In this document: positions 11,501-26,500 of the stretch, piece by piece
Layout of the letters: each line of letters begins with the position of its first letter
Position numbering within the stretch: position 1 is the first letter of the stretch
NCBI RefSeq assembly: GCF_032118995.1
Contig: NC_092662.1
Span: 1,922,001 to 1,986,000 of the forward strand
Source of the DNA: Asterias amurensis
Lineage: Eukaryota; Echinodermata; Asteroidea; Forcipulatida; Asteriidae
Direction of reading: 5' to 3'
Length of the DNA stretch: 64,000 nucleotides
Program-made: the position numbers and the translations under genes
The notes under the pieces: generated by a model
What the model was told of the DNA's origin: nothing
Database searches by the model: none
Seen by the model: only the letters and a program-made list of their open reading frames with translations

Positions 11501-14500
11501 AAATTTTTATGATAATAATTATTTTAAGTAATTACCACTAGTGTCTTTTAAGCAGAAAATATTGCTTAAAAGACTCTATTTGTCAAGCAACAAATCAAAG
11601 GGGCACCAGTCCTAACAATGAAACTGAATAAAATGTTGGTTACAGTAACCAGTTTTTGCCTAGCAAGATTTCCCTCGGCTGAGCAGGTTTTTGTGCTTAA
11701 GGCTTTAAGAAACTAGTCCGAGGGCCCAAATCATATAGCTGCTTGTTAAGCACAAAAAGTACAAAGTAGCTAAGCACAAAACACAAAAATAGCTTAGCAC
11801 AAAACAATTTGGGTTAGGAAAAAATATAGGTCATCAGCCAAATCACTGCTTCATTAATGATCAGACTGTGACCCGGTTAAAGTCCTGCACGCCTTAAAGT
11901 CACAACCCTTTGAATGACATTTCCCGCCCGGCCTGGAAAACATTTTCATTGTGTACTGCACGCTCACTGCATGCTTAGCTTCACGATGCAAGTAGGATGA
12001 GCGTGCCTTCAACATTTAACACATAATCCAAAGCTCATGTACTATCATGATTTACCCATCTTAAGTTAAGAGAGAGAAGAAAAAAAACCAAGCTAAATAG
12101 CTGTTTGAACTTTAGTAAGTAACGACAATTATAAACGCCCGTAACCTTTACCAGTGTGGTGAATAATCTCTCACACATGAAAAACCGACTATATTTAGCA
12201 ATGGAGTACATGCATTATGAACGAGGAAAAATAAAACCGGACATAAAAAAAAATACCACCAGTCATTTCCAAATTGAAGTATACTCCAAAACTTTTTCTG
12301 GCAAAAAATCCATGTATGAAGTAGACTAGTGTCAAGATATAAGGTTAATTGATGAGGACCCAATTTCATAAATCTGCAGTTCCGCAAAGAAATATGCTAA
12401 GCACCAAAAAGTCTTGATAAGCAGGTATTGGTTCTCCACCTAAGTATGTTGTTAAGATCATTACTCATAATGCTCGGTCCCCTGCTTAGTTTTGCTTAGC
12501 AAATGCACTTGTTAAGCAGTAAATTTCTAAAATTTAGGACTGTTTGGTGAATCACTGAATCCAAAGGTCTTTGTTTTAGTTCTCCCAAAGTCACACTTCC
12601 AGGGGGTTGTGATCCAGTAAGGCATTCTAAAAGGGAGGAGGAATACAAGAATGCAAGAATGTACACAACTGGGTACAAGGTTGTAATTCTCAGATCTGTT
12701 CCTCTCGCCTTAAAATTTTCGGACCTTTGTCGTGGACCCGATGGCCCTTATATAACAGAAAGACCCCTTCACTCTGACTCAAGGAAAGTCACCTTTTTCT
12801 CTCTTGATTAATTTTTCAAGCCCATATCTTGACCCAACTTTAGTAGGGAAAAAAAACCCACAGAAGATGAAGTTTCCCGAATGATTCACTGCTCCTCGAA
12901 ACACATTCCTGAATCACACATCTCAGAGTCGGCCGCTATTCCCTTCTGGAACATTGATCTCCATTAATGAAATCTCTATGACAACTTCTCGTAACCCAAA
13001 TACTTAACTTACAAAAGATTAATCATTGACCATGTCAGTGTGTGTTGTTTCACATCCCCCCCCCCTCCAACCGCATCCTCACCGCTTTCCACTTCAAGTT
13101 TGCCATAATTAAGTCAAAGATCACACAATTGCTATTCGTCACCATTGTTCGAGACCCAAATGTATCAGCCAAACATAGACCAGCTGCTCCTTGCTCAATG
13201 AAACAATGTCCTGTTTCAAAAATATTCAGCCCCGCCTCCGCCCCTACCCCTACCCCATCAAAGAGTTTAATTTTGCCACATGTCCAAACCCCCAACCTGG
13301 TTATCCCGCCCCAAACTATCCTATTTCCCATCCGCCCCGTCCAACTCTCTAGTTAAATTTCTTCTGTTCATATCGGGGTTAATTTTTTACACAATGAGTG
13401 TTATAATATATACAAAAAAAGCACCCCCCTCCAGACAGGAATGGTTGAGCCCACTCCTGACGTCAATGTAGCCGGAGTCATCACCCGGCTCGGTAATTGC
13501 CACCTAAAATAGGTGAATCCAAAATAGGATCATTGCTCTCCTTTGAATCGGACCAAATACGAAGAAGACGACAATGATTTTGAAGGGGGGGGCGATGAAA
13601 AAAGAAAAAAAATGATGACGAGTGTAACTACGGAAACAAAAAAAGAACTGAGGAAGAGAAGGAAGAAATAAAAAAGGCTGTAGGGCGAGGTTGACTCGAG
13701 AGCTTTGTATTACTAGGAAAAAAGTCGTGACGTACGACTAGGTCTTAGTTGGGGTTTTCCCTGGAACCTGTCGCTACAGAAAGCGATCCCCCCTCGACAT
13801 GTCTACAACATCCCTTTGTGTGGCTACTTTCTGAGTTCACGTTAATGGCAAATTATTTGTAGAATCATTGTGTGTTAAGGGGAAATGAGTTTACAGTTCA
13901 CCCCTCAGCGCTCGCCGTTTCCGCAGTTTTTCTTGAAAAGCCAAATGCTGAGCATGACCAATGAAAATTTGTGTACTTATATGGAATTTTGAATTTAGGT
14001 AAAGTTACAAGGGATTTTATGTTACATGTGTACTTCAACTTAGGTGTTGTTACAACAAGTGGCTGTTATAACTTTGTTCATGTGACCTTAATGTGTCATA
14101 TCTTACATTTTGTGGATTAATACAATGGAAATATTTTATTGTACTGAAAGATTTGTAGAGACAAACAAGAAAGCAATAAGTCATTTTTTTCCCCAGGTAA
14201 ATTGGTAGTGACAATATTAATATTTTGAGGACAAAAACAGTCCTGAAAATGTGTTACAAATGTTAAAGACGTTATGTAGCGCTGAGAAAGTAGACCCATA
14301 CAGTCACAGTGGTTATATTCAGTGTGATCAATCGTATGCATGGTATAAAAAACCTGTGACTTCATTTCAGGGGGAAATGTTCCACAGAAAAATATGTTCT
14401 ACAGGGGTGAGAGTTGTTACGAACGAAAAAGTCTGAAACTTGGATACAAATTCAAAGGTATGTTGAAATGATGTCATTTCTACTGATTGGTAACCCCTGG

Positions 14501-17500
14501 GGTTATAGATTCCAAGGAGCTTTTGGAAACAGTATCCAAAGCACTAGAGAAGTTTACCAATCAGCAGGATTTCTTTATTTTTGGAAAAACATATTGTCTG
14601 ATTTTCTTCACCACGCCGACATAAAAAGACTGAATTCAGCCAAAAGACTGAACAATCTTATCAATGGTTCTGGTATGAGTTTCATAATCAGTTAAGCTGA
14701 AGACTAAAAATAAACAATGATATTTGTTATCCTTAACAATCCTGTATACATGTAATACCTTTAATAACATTTTGCATGACATCTCTATTAAAGTTTCTGC
14801 TCTTTGACAATTTGTCACTCACTTACAATATTGTCATAAATGAGAATTTAATCAAACGTGGCAGCAATACATATCAAATTTCCAATCCGAGAGTGTGTTG
14901 ATAATTTAGTGAAATATCTCGTGATATAATAACACTCCATGTATGTATCTGGGTTCTTTTACAGTAGAAAATTAATAAACCATAGAATATTCAAACATGC
15001 AAATTTTCATAAATAATGAATAATCTACCTTGTATGAAAGTCCGGTGTTCCGACCCCCTGGCATCCGGTCCTCACGAACAGCTGCAAAAAAAAAATGAAA
15101 TTAAAAAAGAAATTTCATTTAACAGGTTTTCTTTTAATGGTTTAGAATTTTAACGAGTTCAGGGGACTCAATAAAATAAAATAAAATTAGAATAAAAAAA
15201 TGAAAACAGCCTGTTTTTTTTTGTAAAAGGAACAATTATCGAAATCAGATAAAATGTGAGGACTCATTTAGCATCCTGCTATTGAAAATTTTATGTGGGG
15301 AGTCACGGCACAAAAGAGCAGAAAAGTGCAGCCTGAAGTGCAACGTACGTATGTGACACAGACACACACACACTAGAGTGAACCATAGATGCAGAAAACA
15401 TGTGACGACCGATGACCATACGCCCGGTTATCTAGGTTAGTGGGCTCTGTTGAATTTCCCCGGCTACTTGTCGCCGCCGTGGAATCGGCAGGGCATAGAC
15501 AAAAGAAAAACCATAGTGACATTTTCAAGTGTTGCTATTTTTAATTTTTTTTTTTTTTTCTCTATGCTTGTACCTTTTTCATTCATTCGAACTTACAATT
15601 ACTTCCATACTTCATGAAAACAGAACAATCAATTTCTTTTAAGGAATAACCCATAGACAAAGCTATTTAATGAGGCAGAGAAAAAATGTATAATATTTTG
15701 GCACTTTATGGTTTAAATTAAATTGTAAGTCCTTTTAACGACCTGCAATTTTGCATATTTGTAGTTAATATTTTTAATGAACGGATAGGCCTTGAATAAA
15801 ACCCATGGCACCTACAGCACTGGTTGGAGAGCACAGCAAGTATTTGTATTTACATCAGACTTCATGAAATGGGTTCCTGATTGCATGTGTTTGCCCATTT
15901 GAGGTTATCCTCCCACATCTAAAACTGACCGTTTCCTCTCGTTTATGATATTCATCTTGTCTTTGCTGCTCGCACTATTTGATGTCTAACAACCTTGATA
16001 AGGGAATGAAAGGGTAGCGACAAGTTCTTAAACTGCCGTTTTAAACCAGACATTTTGAATCTTGTTTCTCGTCGTCTGATGAACATACTGTGAACGATTT
16101 CCCTTGTATAGACAGCAAAGCAAAATCCTATGTAAAATGTATCAGAACTTTGCTACTCAAAAATCATCATTTCAAACTCAATATTAGCATTCAGTGTGCA
16201 CAAAACTTATTCTGCTATGCGAAATTGGTGGACAAAATCATTCACTGGAACATGTTTCTGAAGAAGTCACAGATTTGAGACACCACTAACCATCGTTTGT
16301 TACAAAACCAGTTCTTTTAAATGCCTAACCAACATCCGCTATTTTTTTTTTTTTTTTTTTTTTTTTTTTCTCGTCCCAGGTCCAGCCACCAGCTCTCTCA
16401 TTGGGCTAGTTCACTCATTTATCTCCTGCCCTACCCGCCAAAAAAAAAAAAACCTTGAAAATAAATTTCCCCGTCCATATTAAGCAGGCTTCCTGCCTTT
16501 ACAACTTGATCAATAGGAACCTTGGACGCTGTGAAACGGACAACAAGCAATTCATAAACCCAGCGAGTCAATGACTCCTTCTCTACCCCTTGCTGACTTC
16601 ATTGGCTGCCCAATGCCATCAGCCCCTGGATGGCAAGGTTTTAAATATTTCAATAGAAATATTGTTTTTCATGGGTAGAGAGTTCGGACTATACCCTAAC
16701 AGTCCGAAAGCCTGTGTGAGAAGACCTTGGATGTATCAAAGGCAGGATATACTTTGGAAATTAACAAAGACTCGTATCCTCACTTGGTTTTTCCCTACAT
16801 TTAAGCATGAAATCCTTGGAAAATTTGAGCTCAACTGGTCACCACAGTTGCAAGGAAATGGTGAAAGATAAAATTATCCATGTTACATAGAATTGTGCAC
16901 TTTCAGATGCATGAAAAAATGCTTTATGCTTTCTTAAAGGCACTGGACACTTTTGGAAATTTTCAAAGACTATCCTCATTTGGTTTGTCCCAACATATGT
17001 ATATAACAAACCTGTAAAAATATGGGCTCGATTGGTCATCACACAGTTGCAAGACAATGATGAAAGACAACAACATCCTTTTTACATAGAATTGTGCGCT
17101 CTCAGATGAATGAGAACAAAACTGCATCATCGCATGATAAAGGCTTCCTTCCTGCTTTCTTAAGCAGGGATTGGTCAAGGGACAGTTAGAGTAAAAGTGC
17201 ATGATACATGTACGCAAACTTTTGTTCAGAACACAAAACTGTATAATGTATATAATTAAAGATGTTGAAGTATCGTATGAACTGGATGTAATAAAGCATA
17301 CCAGACAGATGTATAATCATTTTACGACCCCGGACCCGGATGCTTTTCTTGCATAATCCCCATCATCAGGTGATGACCACAACAGAACTCTCACCCCCTC
17401 CATTTCATTCCAGCGACCTCGACCCCCACCTCCGAAATGGTACAGTCCACAGCCTAAAACCCAATCAGTTACTCATGGTCAGCAGGCCTTGGTCAGTAAA

Positions 17501-20500
17501 AGCTCAACCCAGACAGCACTAATCATTACGGACACAATAGGTCTGGCCGGCAAGGCCACTTGGTCCACACACAAAAAAGAAAGAAGAAAAAAAAGAGAGA
17601 ACAAAAAATTCCCAAACCTGGGCATTAGGCCAACATAACTGAAAAATATAAACATACATTTAAAGCCTGCTTTACTGATGAAGCCCAAGGCTTTATTGAT
17701 CCAAGGTCCAGCTATCACCATGGGTTGACCAATGACATCAGGGTTCCAGGGGGGGGGGGTTGGTAATCCCAAGGGTCCAGTCCTTAACACCAGGGCCTGG
17801 AATTTGGACAGATTGTCACCTCGTTTGGGGACAACTCCCCAAGCCCCCTCTGGGTATTACATCAGAGACGGTTACCCCTCTACCAAATACAACATGGAGA
17901 GCCACACAATAAACCTTTATCATGGTGCAGCCATCTTGATATCAATGGTACCAAACAGAGGCAAAATGATTATAAGCATTCATTATTGTTATACGATACA
18001 AGGAACAAGACCAAGACGGAGGTAGCATTATGATAGAAGTTTAACACCCCTCCCCTTCACCTAACCTCAGTAGTGCAAACCCTCTTTTGGGTAAAAACAA
18101 AAGCTCACCTACAGAGCAATAATCTTTGAAAAGTTGATACAAACAAAATTCTTTTAAGGGACAACACTCCTTAAAAAGAGATTTATAGGCCTACATGGTT
18201 GTACCCGTAAGTTTATAGTTTCTGTTTTGGGTAAAAACCAAAGTTCACCTACAAAGCAGTAATCTTTGAAACAGTGGGAATAAATTGACTCTTTTCAAAG
18301 CCAACACTACACTCCCTCATTAGATATTTAATACATGGTTGTACCCGCAAGATTATAGTTTATTCCTCTTTTGGGTCGAAACAAAAGTTCATCTACAGAG
18401 CAGCAATGTTTCTCCGAGATCTTTCTCCTTGAAGACGAGCAGAGTATTACTGTTTGAAACATCAAGACCAAACCTGCTCTTTTCAGAGCCAACACTCCCT
18501 CAAAGGAGATTTACACATAATAAGACCAATGAAACATGGTTGTACCCGCAAGTTTACTATTATTCATAGTTTATTCTTGGCATTTATGATTAATGATTGT
18601 ATTTACACCACCGTTTTTATATGTTTTGTTCATTAGCAGTTTGTAAATTGCCAATTCTGTTTTCCCCCGCACAAAACAAGAAAAACACTTTTGTTACACA
18701 AGGAAGTCAATAGCACTGAAAGCATGTTTAACCATGTAGAAATTACGGTGAAAAAATGTGAACAACGAGGAAATGTTAGAAGTCCTGTAGGACAAAGCAT
18801 TTCATTTTTCTTTATTCCTACACAATTTGTTTTGCCATTTCCTGTATAGCTGTTTTCGCCAAAATGATCAAAACAATATTTTTTTTCCCCAGCAATTTTT
18901 TTCCTTCTTTCTTTCTCTACAGCATCAGGTTGAGAGTGTAGAATGTGTTATGACACATAATGTTCATTACTGTGAATTTATCATGCGCAATATCCGTCAT
19001 TAAACTACACTTCTGGTGCAGAGTTATCAGAGCCCTCGACACCTGCTTTTATATCTACATGTTTATCCCTGGAGAAAACTGTCCGGACACACCCTAAAAT
19101 TACGTAACACTCAGCAGTGAATTGCTTTCTGTGAAAAAAAACAACCTTCAAATTTTTAACCCAGACAAGATATGCAAATTTATATCTTTTCTGACCATCG
19201 TCCAATGGAATTGCATCGGTCTGTTGGGTAGTGAAGGACACTTTATCCACCCGGTACTAGGCCTTCCCTGGTGTTCGGATCATTGACCTGTTGCCACATA
19301 TCAATGGATGTCCGACTAATAATTGCATTACATTATCTAAAGTGTACAAGGTTGTTAGGGTTTTTTTTTTTTTTTTTTTCAGGGTGAAATAATCTAACTC
19401 TGCCATGACAATTAGTGGCGAGATTGGACAAGGTCTTCCGAGTAAGGGTCCAGCCTTGTAGAGTGACCAATGGTCTCGGAATAAAGCAACAACCACAGCA
19501 GGAATGCTACCCTGAAAAAAAGTTTATCTTTTTTATTTTCTAGAAAATATTGGCAATGTCCCAGAATTTAAAATCACAAGGTGAAATTTGGACTGTTCCA
19601 TTTCACAAGTGAAATGGAATAAGCAAGTTTTCACCGGAGTAATTTATATTTTGTAACAAAATTTAGAACGAAATTTGTTCAATATTCATTTCATAAAACT
19701 CAATCTTTGTCATTTGGATTTTTTTTCCAAAATAAATACATAATCAACACGGAAATTCATCCTCCCCACACTCTGATTATTGTAAAACACCCCTTCTAAT
19801 CAAAATGGATGAGTCTACATATGAAGGTTGTCAACCATGTCCGCCATTACCTGGTTTGGACAAACAAGCAAGGAACAATTTTTTTTTTTTTTTTTAACGA
19901 TACTTTACCGAAACATCAGTTCTTTAGCTATCCATGCTGGACTCCTATATTAAATTTTAGATCCAACAAAACACATGACAGATAATAATGTCTGTGATAT
20001 ATAACTTTGGATTACATAAACTAGAGGATTGGAATGAATGTTATCAACCCCTTAAAAACGGCAAATGCTCTTGCTTAAACACATAGCTCAGTGATGAAAT
20101 GCTTACGGATTTTTTAAAAAAAAATTTGTGCTTGGGGAATCCTTACTACCTTTTTGAATTTTGGTTTTCAAAAAAGCAAGGAATTTACCTTGAAATCACA
20201 ATATTCAATGCTTAACTTTGATCCTTTCAAACTGTTTCCAAAATATTCCAATCATTTTAAGGCTTCTTTTCTTAATTCTGTTTTGCTTCTTCTCCTTCAT
20301 TTTTTGAGGACAACAAAACGACAAGTCATTGTTATGGATGCAACCTTCGCATATCTCAGACATGACAACACTCCCTCGGCCATCATTACCGCTCCCTGTC
20401 ATTGCAAACCACAGAAGACAATGCCAACGCCCACACTACTCTACTCATTCTGTAAACACACTGTGCAAACACAAACACTCAAAAGTGGTCCTGCAGCCAT

Positions 20501-23500
20501 TTTAAACTTTCGGGCGCCAGGGTATTTTTAGTTTTGGATGTCGACATCTTCAAAAGGTACGCTTCTGGACCCCCCCCCCCCCCTCACCCCATATAGTTGG
20601 GGTAGGGTTTACAGTTGAGTGGAACTAAAAAGAGGGAAATGAAAAACAGCTACGATTGAGCCTCAATACTTCTTCTAAAATGGCCTGATGAATTGTTACA
20701 ACAAGACAGATTGTCTCTGTGTTTGTACACGATCAACATAGTTACTTCTTGCTATATGTCAAAACTCTTGTTCAGCGAAAATTTGTACTAAACGATACAA
20801 AATGAAGGAGAGATAGAGCAGCCTTAAAGGGATCAACCCCTTGAAGATGACGCAACAGGCTGAAACAGCGCCCTCACTGTGAGATAAATGCTTTCATTGG
20901 CTGAGAGAATTATGTGCAAGTAAGGCTACACATTTCCATTGTTCCTCATCAGCCATGACAGCCATTGCAAGGGGTGAAATTTTGTTTTTAAACCTTGAGT
21001 TTAAAACAAATAACAATGTGGAGGGTTTTACTGGCTGTAAATGACCTCTACGTCTAGACCATGGGCAGGGTTGGACCCCTGGCAGTCAATCAACATAAGC
21101 TGGTACCTTGGCCACCACCAGCAGTGGCTGGTCCTTGATGTCCACCAAGAAAGTCTGGTCAAGGATCTCTTCCACCCCAAAACACAACATTCAGAGAGAC
21201 CCCCTGGGTTTGCAGTGAAATTGACCATGGAGGCGGGCATTGCCTGTTGATAGACATTAGAACATGCAGGAGACATTTTTCATTTCTAAAAATTGTAAAA
21301 TTCGTTCTATATTCACTCGCTTGCTTTCCCATTTCCAAATCTATTGGATGACTGTGCTAGGCACATATGGCATATCAAATGGATTTCTGAGCTCCAAATC
21401 TTGAGAAACTAGCCAATTCCACAATTTCAACGCATCTGTACACGATTGTGAAGGATATAATATCAAAATTCTATGGGTTTTTGTTTAAGCTTACTTTTTA
21501 CAATAGTATGCTAGCCAACCAATTGTGCTGAGGAATATTTTCAACTTTTGGGGTGACCAACGAAGAAATATTTTCCTCAGAGCTGCTGTCATGTTCAAGA
21601 ACCTGTGAAAAAAATGTAGTTGTGTTTCTTGAAAGGGCATGACTCAAATTTGTAATTTTTTTACAAATCAGAGGGAGATGCTCTTGAAAGATTGACATCA
21701 TCATTTTGGATATTTTTCGTGGAAAACAGGGAAAGAAGACAACTTCGAATGGAAGTAAAGCAAGAAACCATTTGTTAACTCACAGGTTTGGAATGTTCTA
21801 ATAGTTCTTCTTGGAATGTCCCAACCTTTATGTCCATCTCTCCACCCCCCCCCCACCCCCATTAAAATAAAGACAAACATATTGACCAGCGACCCTGGTC
21901 CTCAAAAAAAGTCTACCTGCCGTCAATGGCCTTGTTCCCGATGATTAACAGCGGGTCCTTGGTTTCCATGTGAATAGAATTGACCAATCACACATCATAA
22001 AGCAAACAGGCACGCCTATTCCTGGGGATTTCAATGTCACTGTGTGCGTCAGACAGAAAAAATTGTTACGTAACGCTTCTCTCTTACCTGGCACAACCTT
22101 GGAACGGACAAAAAAAAAAAATGGATCTTGCGGGGCCTATGTATTTGTTTGGTCTTTTTAAAAAACTGCTCTGCTGACAAGAATGTGTTTTACTGAGGTT
22201 AGGGTTGTGATTAATTAGTGGGAGTGATTGAGAATTTATTTCTCAACGCAATAATTGCCCTGAACAATGGGCCTAGAAAAAAGGTAAACCTTTTCCGTTT
22301 AGCATTCTCCCTTAACAGTGGTCAGTTGGCCATAGCCAGTTTAAAACACCTGAAGACCAGTCATAATTCTCACCAAGTGGTCAATCTGGCTAGCTCAGTG
22401 TTTAAAAGCATTTGCAAAATGGACAAGAGAAGAAAAAAAAAATGGTTTTGTTTAATATAGGTTTCTCCAAAATTTGTAAAAACTCAAGTCTTTGAATTTA
22501 ATTTCAACTTGATGTGAAAATTTGGCTTTGGAAATAACAACCATCCAAACAGACAGCAGAGATGAGTATGCGAAATTTGAAGAATAAAACAAAGCCTTTT
22601 AAGATGGTTGATTCATCAAACAGAGTTTCATCGAATTGAAAGCACAAATATATTTCCTCACTCTGTTTGCCTCCTGAACAAATAGTTTTTTGAAAAGAGA
22701 AAACTTGTTTTCTCTGGGTTATTCCATTTTTACCAAAAGGGGTAAACTATTCCAGTCTGGGGAGAGCTTGTCAGGAGACAGTGACTAAAGTGGAAACTGC
22801 ATTAAAACCCTGTTAAAATCAAGGCTGACCAATGACACCATGTAGTAGATGCAGCCCTCTGATTGGTCAGCGGGGCAGGTGCTTTCAGACTAAAGCCATC
22901 TCGTTATAATCGCTTCATCCTTGGTTTACTCGGCTACTTGAATCATCCAACCGGACGGAGAGGAAATATCGGACCAGTGGTCAGTTGGTCATTCTCTGGC
23001 TGGTCATTTACCCGAACCTGGGGAAAAAAAGCCATTATGGGGATGGACGAATCAAGACAATAATAAAAAAAAAAATGAGAATTTCCATTTGGGAATATCA
23101 AGGGTCCAATGGTATCACTGAAGCCTTGCTCTATACTATAATTGAGGGGGGGGGTCAGATGGATGTAGCAGCCATTTTCATAATGGTCATCACGAGTTGT
23201 CCGGAAACAACATGGTCATTTTCGACTTTGCTTTTTTAAGGTATTTTCAAGGTTTATGCTCACAGTTGTTTTATATGTTAATCGGGAGGATATGATCAGC
23301 ATTAAAAGCCAATACCAGGTTCCCCATCGTCAACTTAAAAGAGTATCCTAATCAGGGGATAGTACCCTGATCGAGGGTGATGTCAACCAATCAGAGAAGT
23401 CCATCTAGAGAAGCGGGATGCAAAAAAGGGATACCAACTGCAGTTAAATTGCACCAACATCGGAAAACATTTTGGGGCGGCAAATTTTCATTGTGAGCTT

Positions 23501-26500
23501 GAACCACAAAAACAATGACAACTCTGCTGCCGAGGCAAGACGTAGACCCAGGGATGATGAGCCGAGGCTAGTGGGTTCTTAAAGGGGGGTGGGGTTGGGT
23601 TGGGGTGGGTTGGGGAGGGGTGTACACCCTACAACCTCAACTTCCCACCCTTCCTCAAAAACTGGCAGCCTGGCTCAGTAGCTCCTATAAGTATCTCTGG
23701 AACTAGTTTTACCTCTTATCTGGCTCCCTCCCCCGTCCCCCCCCCCCCCCCCACTCAGCCACCTGGATCCCCTTTGTAACCAGTCTTATGGTTACCAAAC
23801 ATTTCCCACAAAATAACATATTACTGTTTTTGCTTATCAACAATTTCATCTTACACTTCAACAACTGTTTCGCTGCACCATTTTCTCCTTCACAGATTAC
23901 CACTTTTTTCTTTCTACTCGTCGCCGTTTCTCCATCACAAGGTAAAAGAAATGATTGAATCCGCAAGCGCAAGATCTCTCCAATTGTCTTGTCTTATGAA
24001 ACCATCTGGCTTCTCCGCCTGCAATCCAATCAGCATCAAGGTCACGGCAAGGCCAGTCCGGGAATTGTATTTCAATATTTGTTAAACGCCCAGAATTTGC
24101 AGCTTCTGCTATGATTTCTCTTAGTGTTCTACCTCTTCAGTTTGAGCATCTGCGTTTTCAAATTGACAAGCCATGAAACCACAATAGGCAAACAACATCT
24201 TGCAGACATAGTCAGTTCTGGTTGACACCTGCAATTGTGAATACATAATTGTGGCCGTTGCCCCCCCCCCCCCCCCCAATAGAGAATAGAGTCAGTTTGA
24301 AATGTACAGATTACAAAACCAAAAGACAATGAGTACACCAACAAACAAACGTTTTATGGAGTGATTTGAGGTAAAGCTACAATTTGTGAACATTATCGCA
24401 CCAAAGTTCCACCCTTATATTCCTACTGGGACAAAACAATTACACAGTCGTCATTTACCAGGTTGACGTTTGTACACATTCAAATCCAAGACACATTTTC
24501 ACCCCCTAAAAAAATAATCTTGCCATAAATATTCTGGGGGAAAAAAATATTTGGTTTTAAAAATCCAGGACTCGCATCCAGAGCGGCTGCGAAACAAACC
24601 GGGCACATTCTCAATCTTCATTAACTCTGAAACGACTTTGTTATCAAGCCATTATCTGTTCGCACTACATGTATTTGTCCACATTCATCAAAGCTTAATG
24701 TACAGACGCCTCATCCCAGGAGAACATTTCGACCCATATCCTTTCCTTTCTACTCTCCCTAAAGCTTTTTCCTTCTCCGTCCACCCACCCACACAAAACT
24801 CGTAATGGCTGACTCTCCATTGGTCATTAAACGGCGTGCTAGAACTGCAATTACTACTCTGGGAAAGAAAATACAAGTGCAGTGACAGGATATGGCGGAA
24901 AATTGTTGCCAATTCACCTTGTTCATGAGTTGTGGCTGCGGCTAGTGATTTGATGTAGAGATGTAGCCATAGCTTAATGAAGCTGTAGCCATTAATACAC
25001 ATTTCCCTGTCAGGACTCGTGCTTTAGTCGGCAGCATTTCCCTATGAATGTACATAACGCATCTCTTAGCTTTTCTCTTAATTTACAATTGTGTGGTCGA
25101 AAAAAAGGTGAATCTCTGGATTCAGTTGCCAGGGAAGAGGGGTTAGTTTTGCAGCGATATTGCAAGCCTTGAATTTGTAATTGTTAAAGAAATCTCTCAC
25201 AATTCAACCACCCCAAACTGTTTTTCTATCTTCCTTTGACTTATTTGAAGACCTCGCAGTTTAGTCAGGTAGAAGCAATCTAATGTGAATTTGGGCCAGC
25301 CACAGTAATATCTACGTGTCAGTTTGTATGTTGAGTAAATTTAGGGTTTCATTATACAGTTTCATTATCACCCTCGTAGATCGGTTTTATTAGGACGGCT
25401 CTGCCCTGAATTTTTCTGATGACAAGATGGGAGAAAAGAAACACTCTTCAGTTTATGAAGAGGTTGGGGGTATAATGATCTGTTCAAGAACCTCTCATAT
25501 GTGTCATGGACCCTGTGTTAACTAGCTATAATGATAACTATCAATTGTATCAAGCTGGGGCCAGACTGAATACCTACATCATGCTGCGGCCATCTTGATT
25601 TTTTTTCTCCTTCACTACAGATCAATGTAACTAAACTAAGGCTTGATGGAGAAATAGTCTGGTTCCTTTTTGTACAATGAATTGTACTATTAATTGCCGT
25701 TACTTGATATAGGGATCATGACCATGCTATGTTCCCCTTCAGCTTACTTTGATGGCTACACCCATTTTAGAAAATGCAAGATGGCTAATGAAAGATTGAA
25801 TGAACGCTACTTTAACAAACAAAAAAGGTTAACCCAAAACTGTCACATCACGGCTTGTGTTTACTGAAATCATGTCCGGGAGTGTATTCTCTGGAAAACC
25901 TATAGAAAATAGCGGCTTTTCCGTACCTGATACTTCCTTTCCAAAACAAACAACGACATCTATAGCAACAGTTCAACAAAAGGACACGCTTCTCAAAATT
26001 AGAAGCGTTTTTTTTCTCTCTCTCACTGTTTGTATTTCTGCCTACGTGTGGTTACACTTTGAACTTGACTGTCATTTTAGGGTTTCCTTATTCACAGATG
26101 TGGAATCAATGAATGATATAAAACAGGATATCAATGGGAAATGAAGTCGCTTGAAAGTTTCATATATACTGGAGAAGCACAATTTATTGCCATACAATTG
26201 TGGGAGGGAATTTGTCTGTACTTTTGGCAGAAGACTTTGAAGAACAAGGTGATTATTTCCCCCTTCTAATTATCCACAAAACTGATCAAATCAGCAGATA
26301 TATTTCTAAAAGTATCAACATTTCCTTTTTTTCTAGATTGCAATATGAAGTGCATTTTTTTCTGTATTTTGGGGTTGAAGAGTTTAAAGAACAACTTGAT
26401 TTGATTACCCTTCTAAAAAAAATCCAAAACAGTTTTCAGATATACTGCTAAAGGTATTCAATTTTTTTCTTGAATATAATTTTGTTCAGATTTTTCAGAC

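Larger units (their letters stand above)
10275..15028 (-). other. NR6A intron 2 (4.8 kb)
   Basis: It runs from the GTAGAT donor after exon 2 to the CAG acceptor of exon 3. It contains a full MITE A, two copies of the GCTTAAGCA foldback family and poly(C) tracts. GC-richer patches near 10790-10990 and 13430-13950 have no coding frame and could be conserved non-coding DNA. Confidence 0.85.

Noticed and set aside
13042..13356. Overlapping 104- and 93-residue frames on opposite strands
   Set aside because: Pyrimidine-rich low-complexity sequence; neither shows domain or splice signals.
23579..23624. Interstitial telomere repeat
   Set aside because: The G-rich units are irregular in length and do not keep the TTAGGG or any fixed telomere unit.
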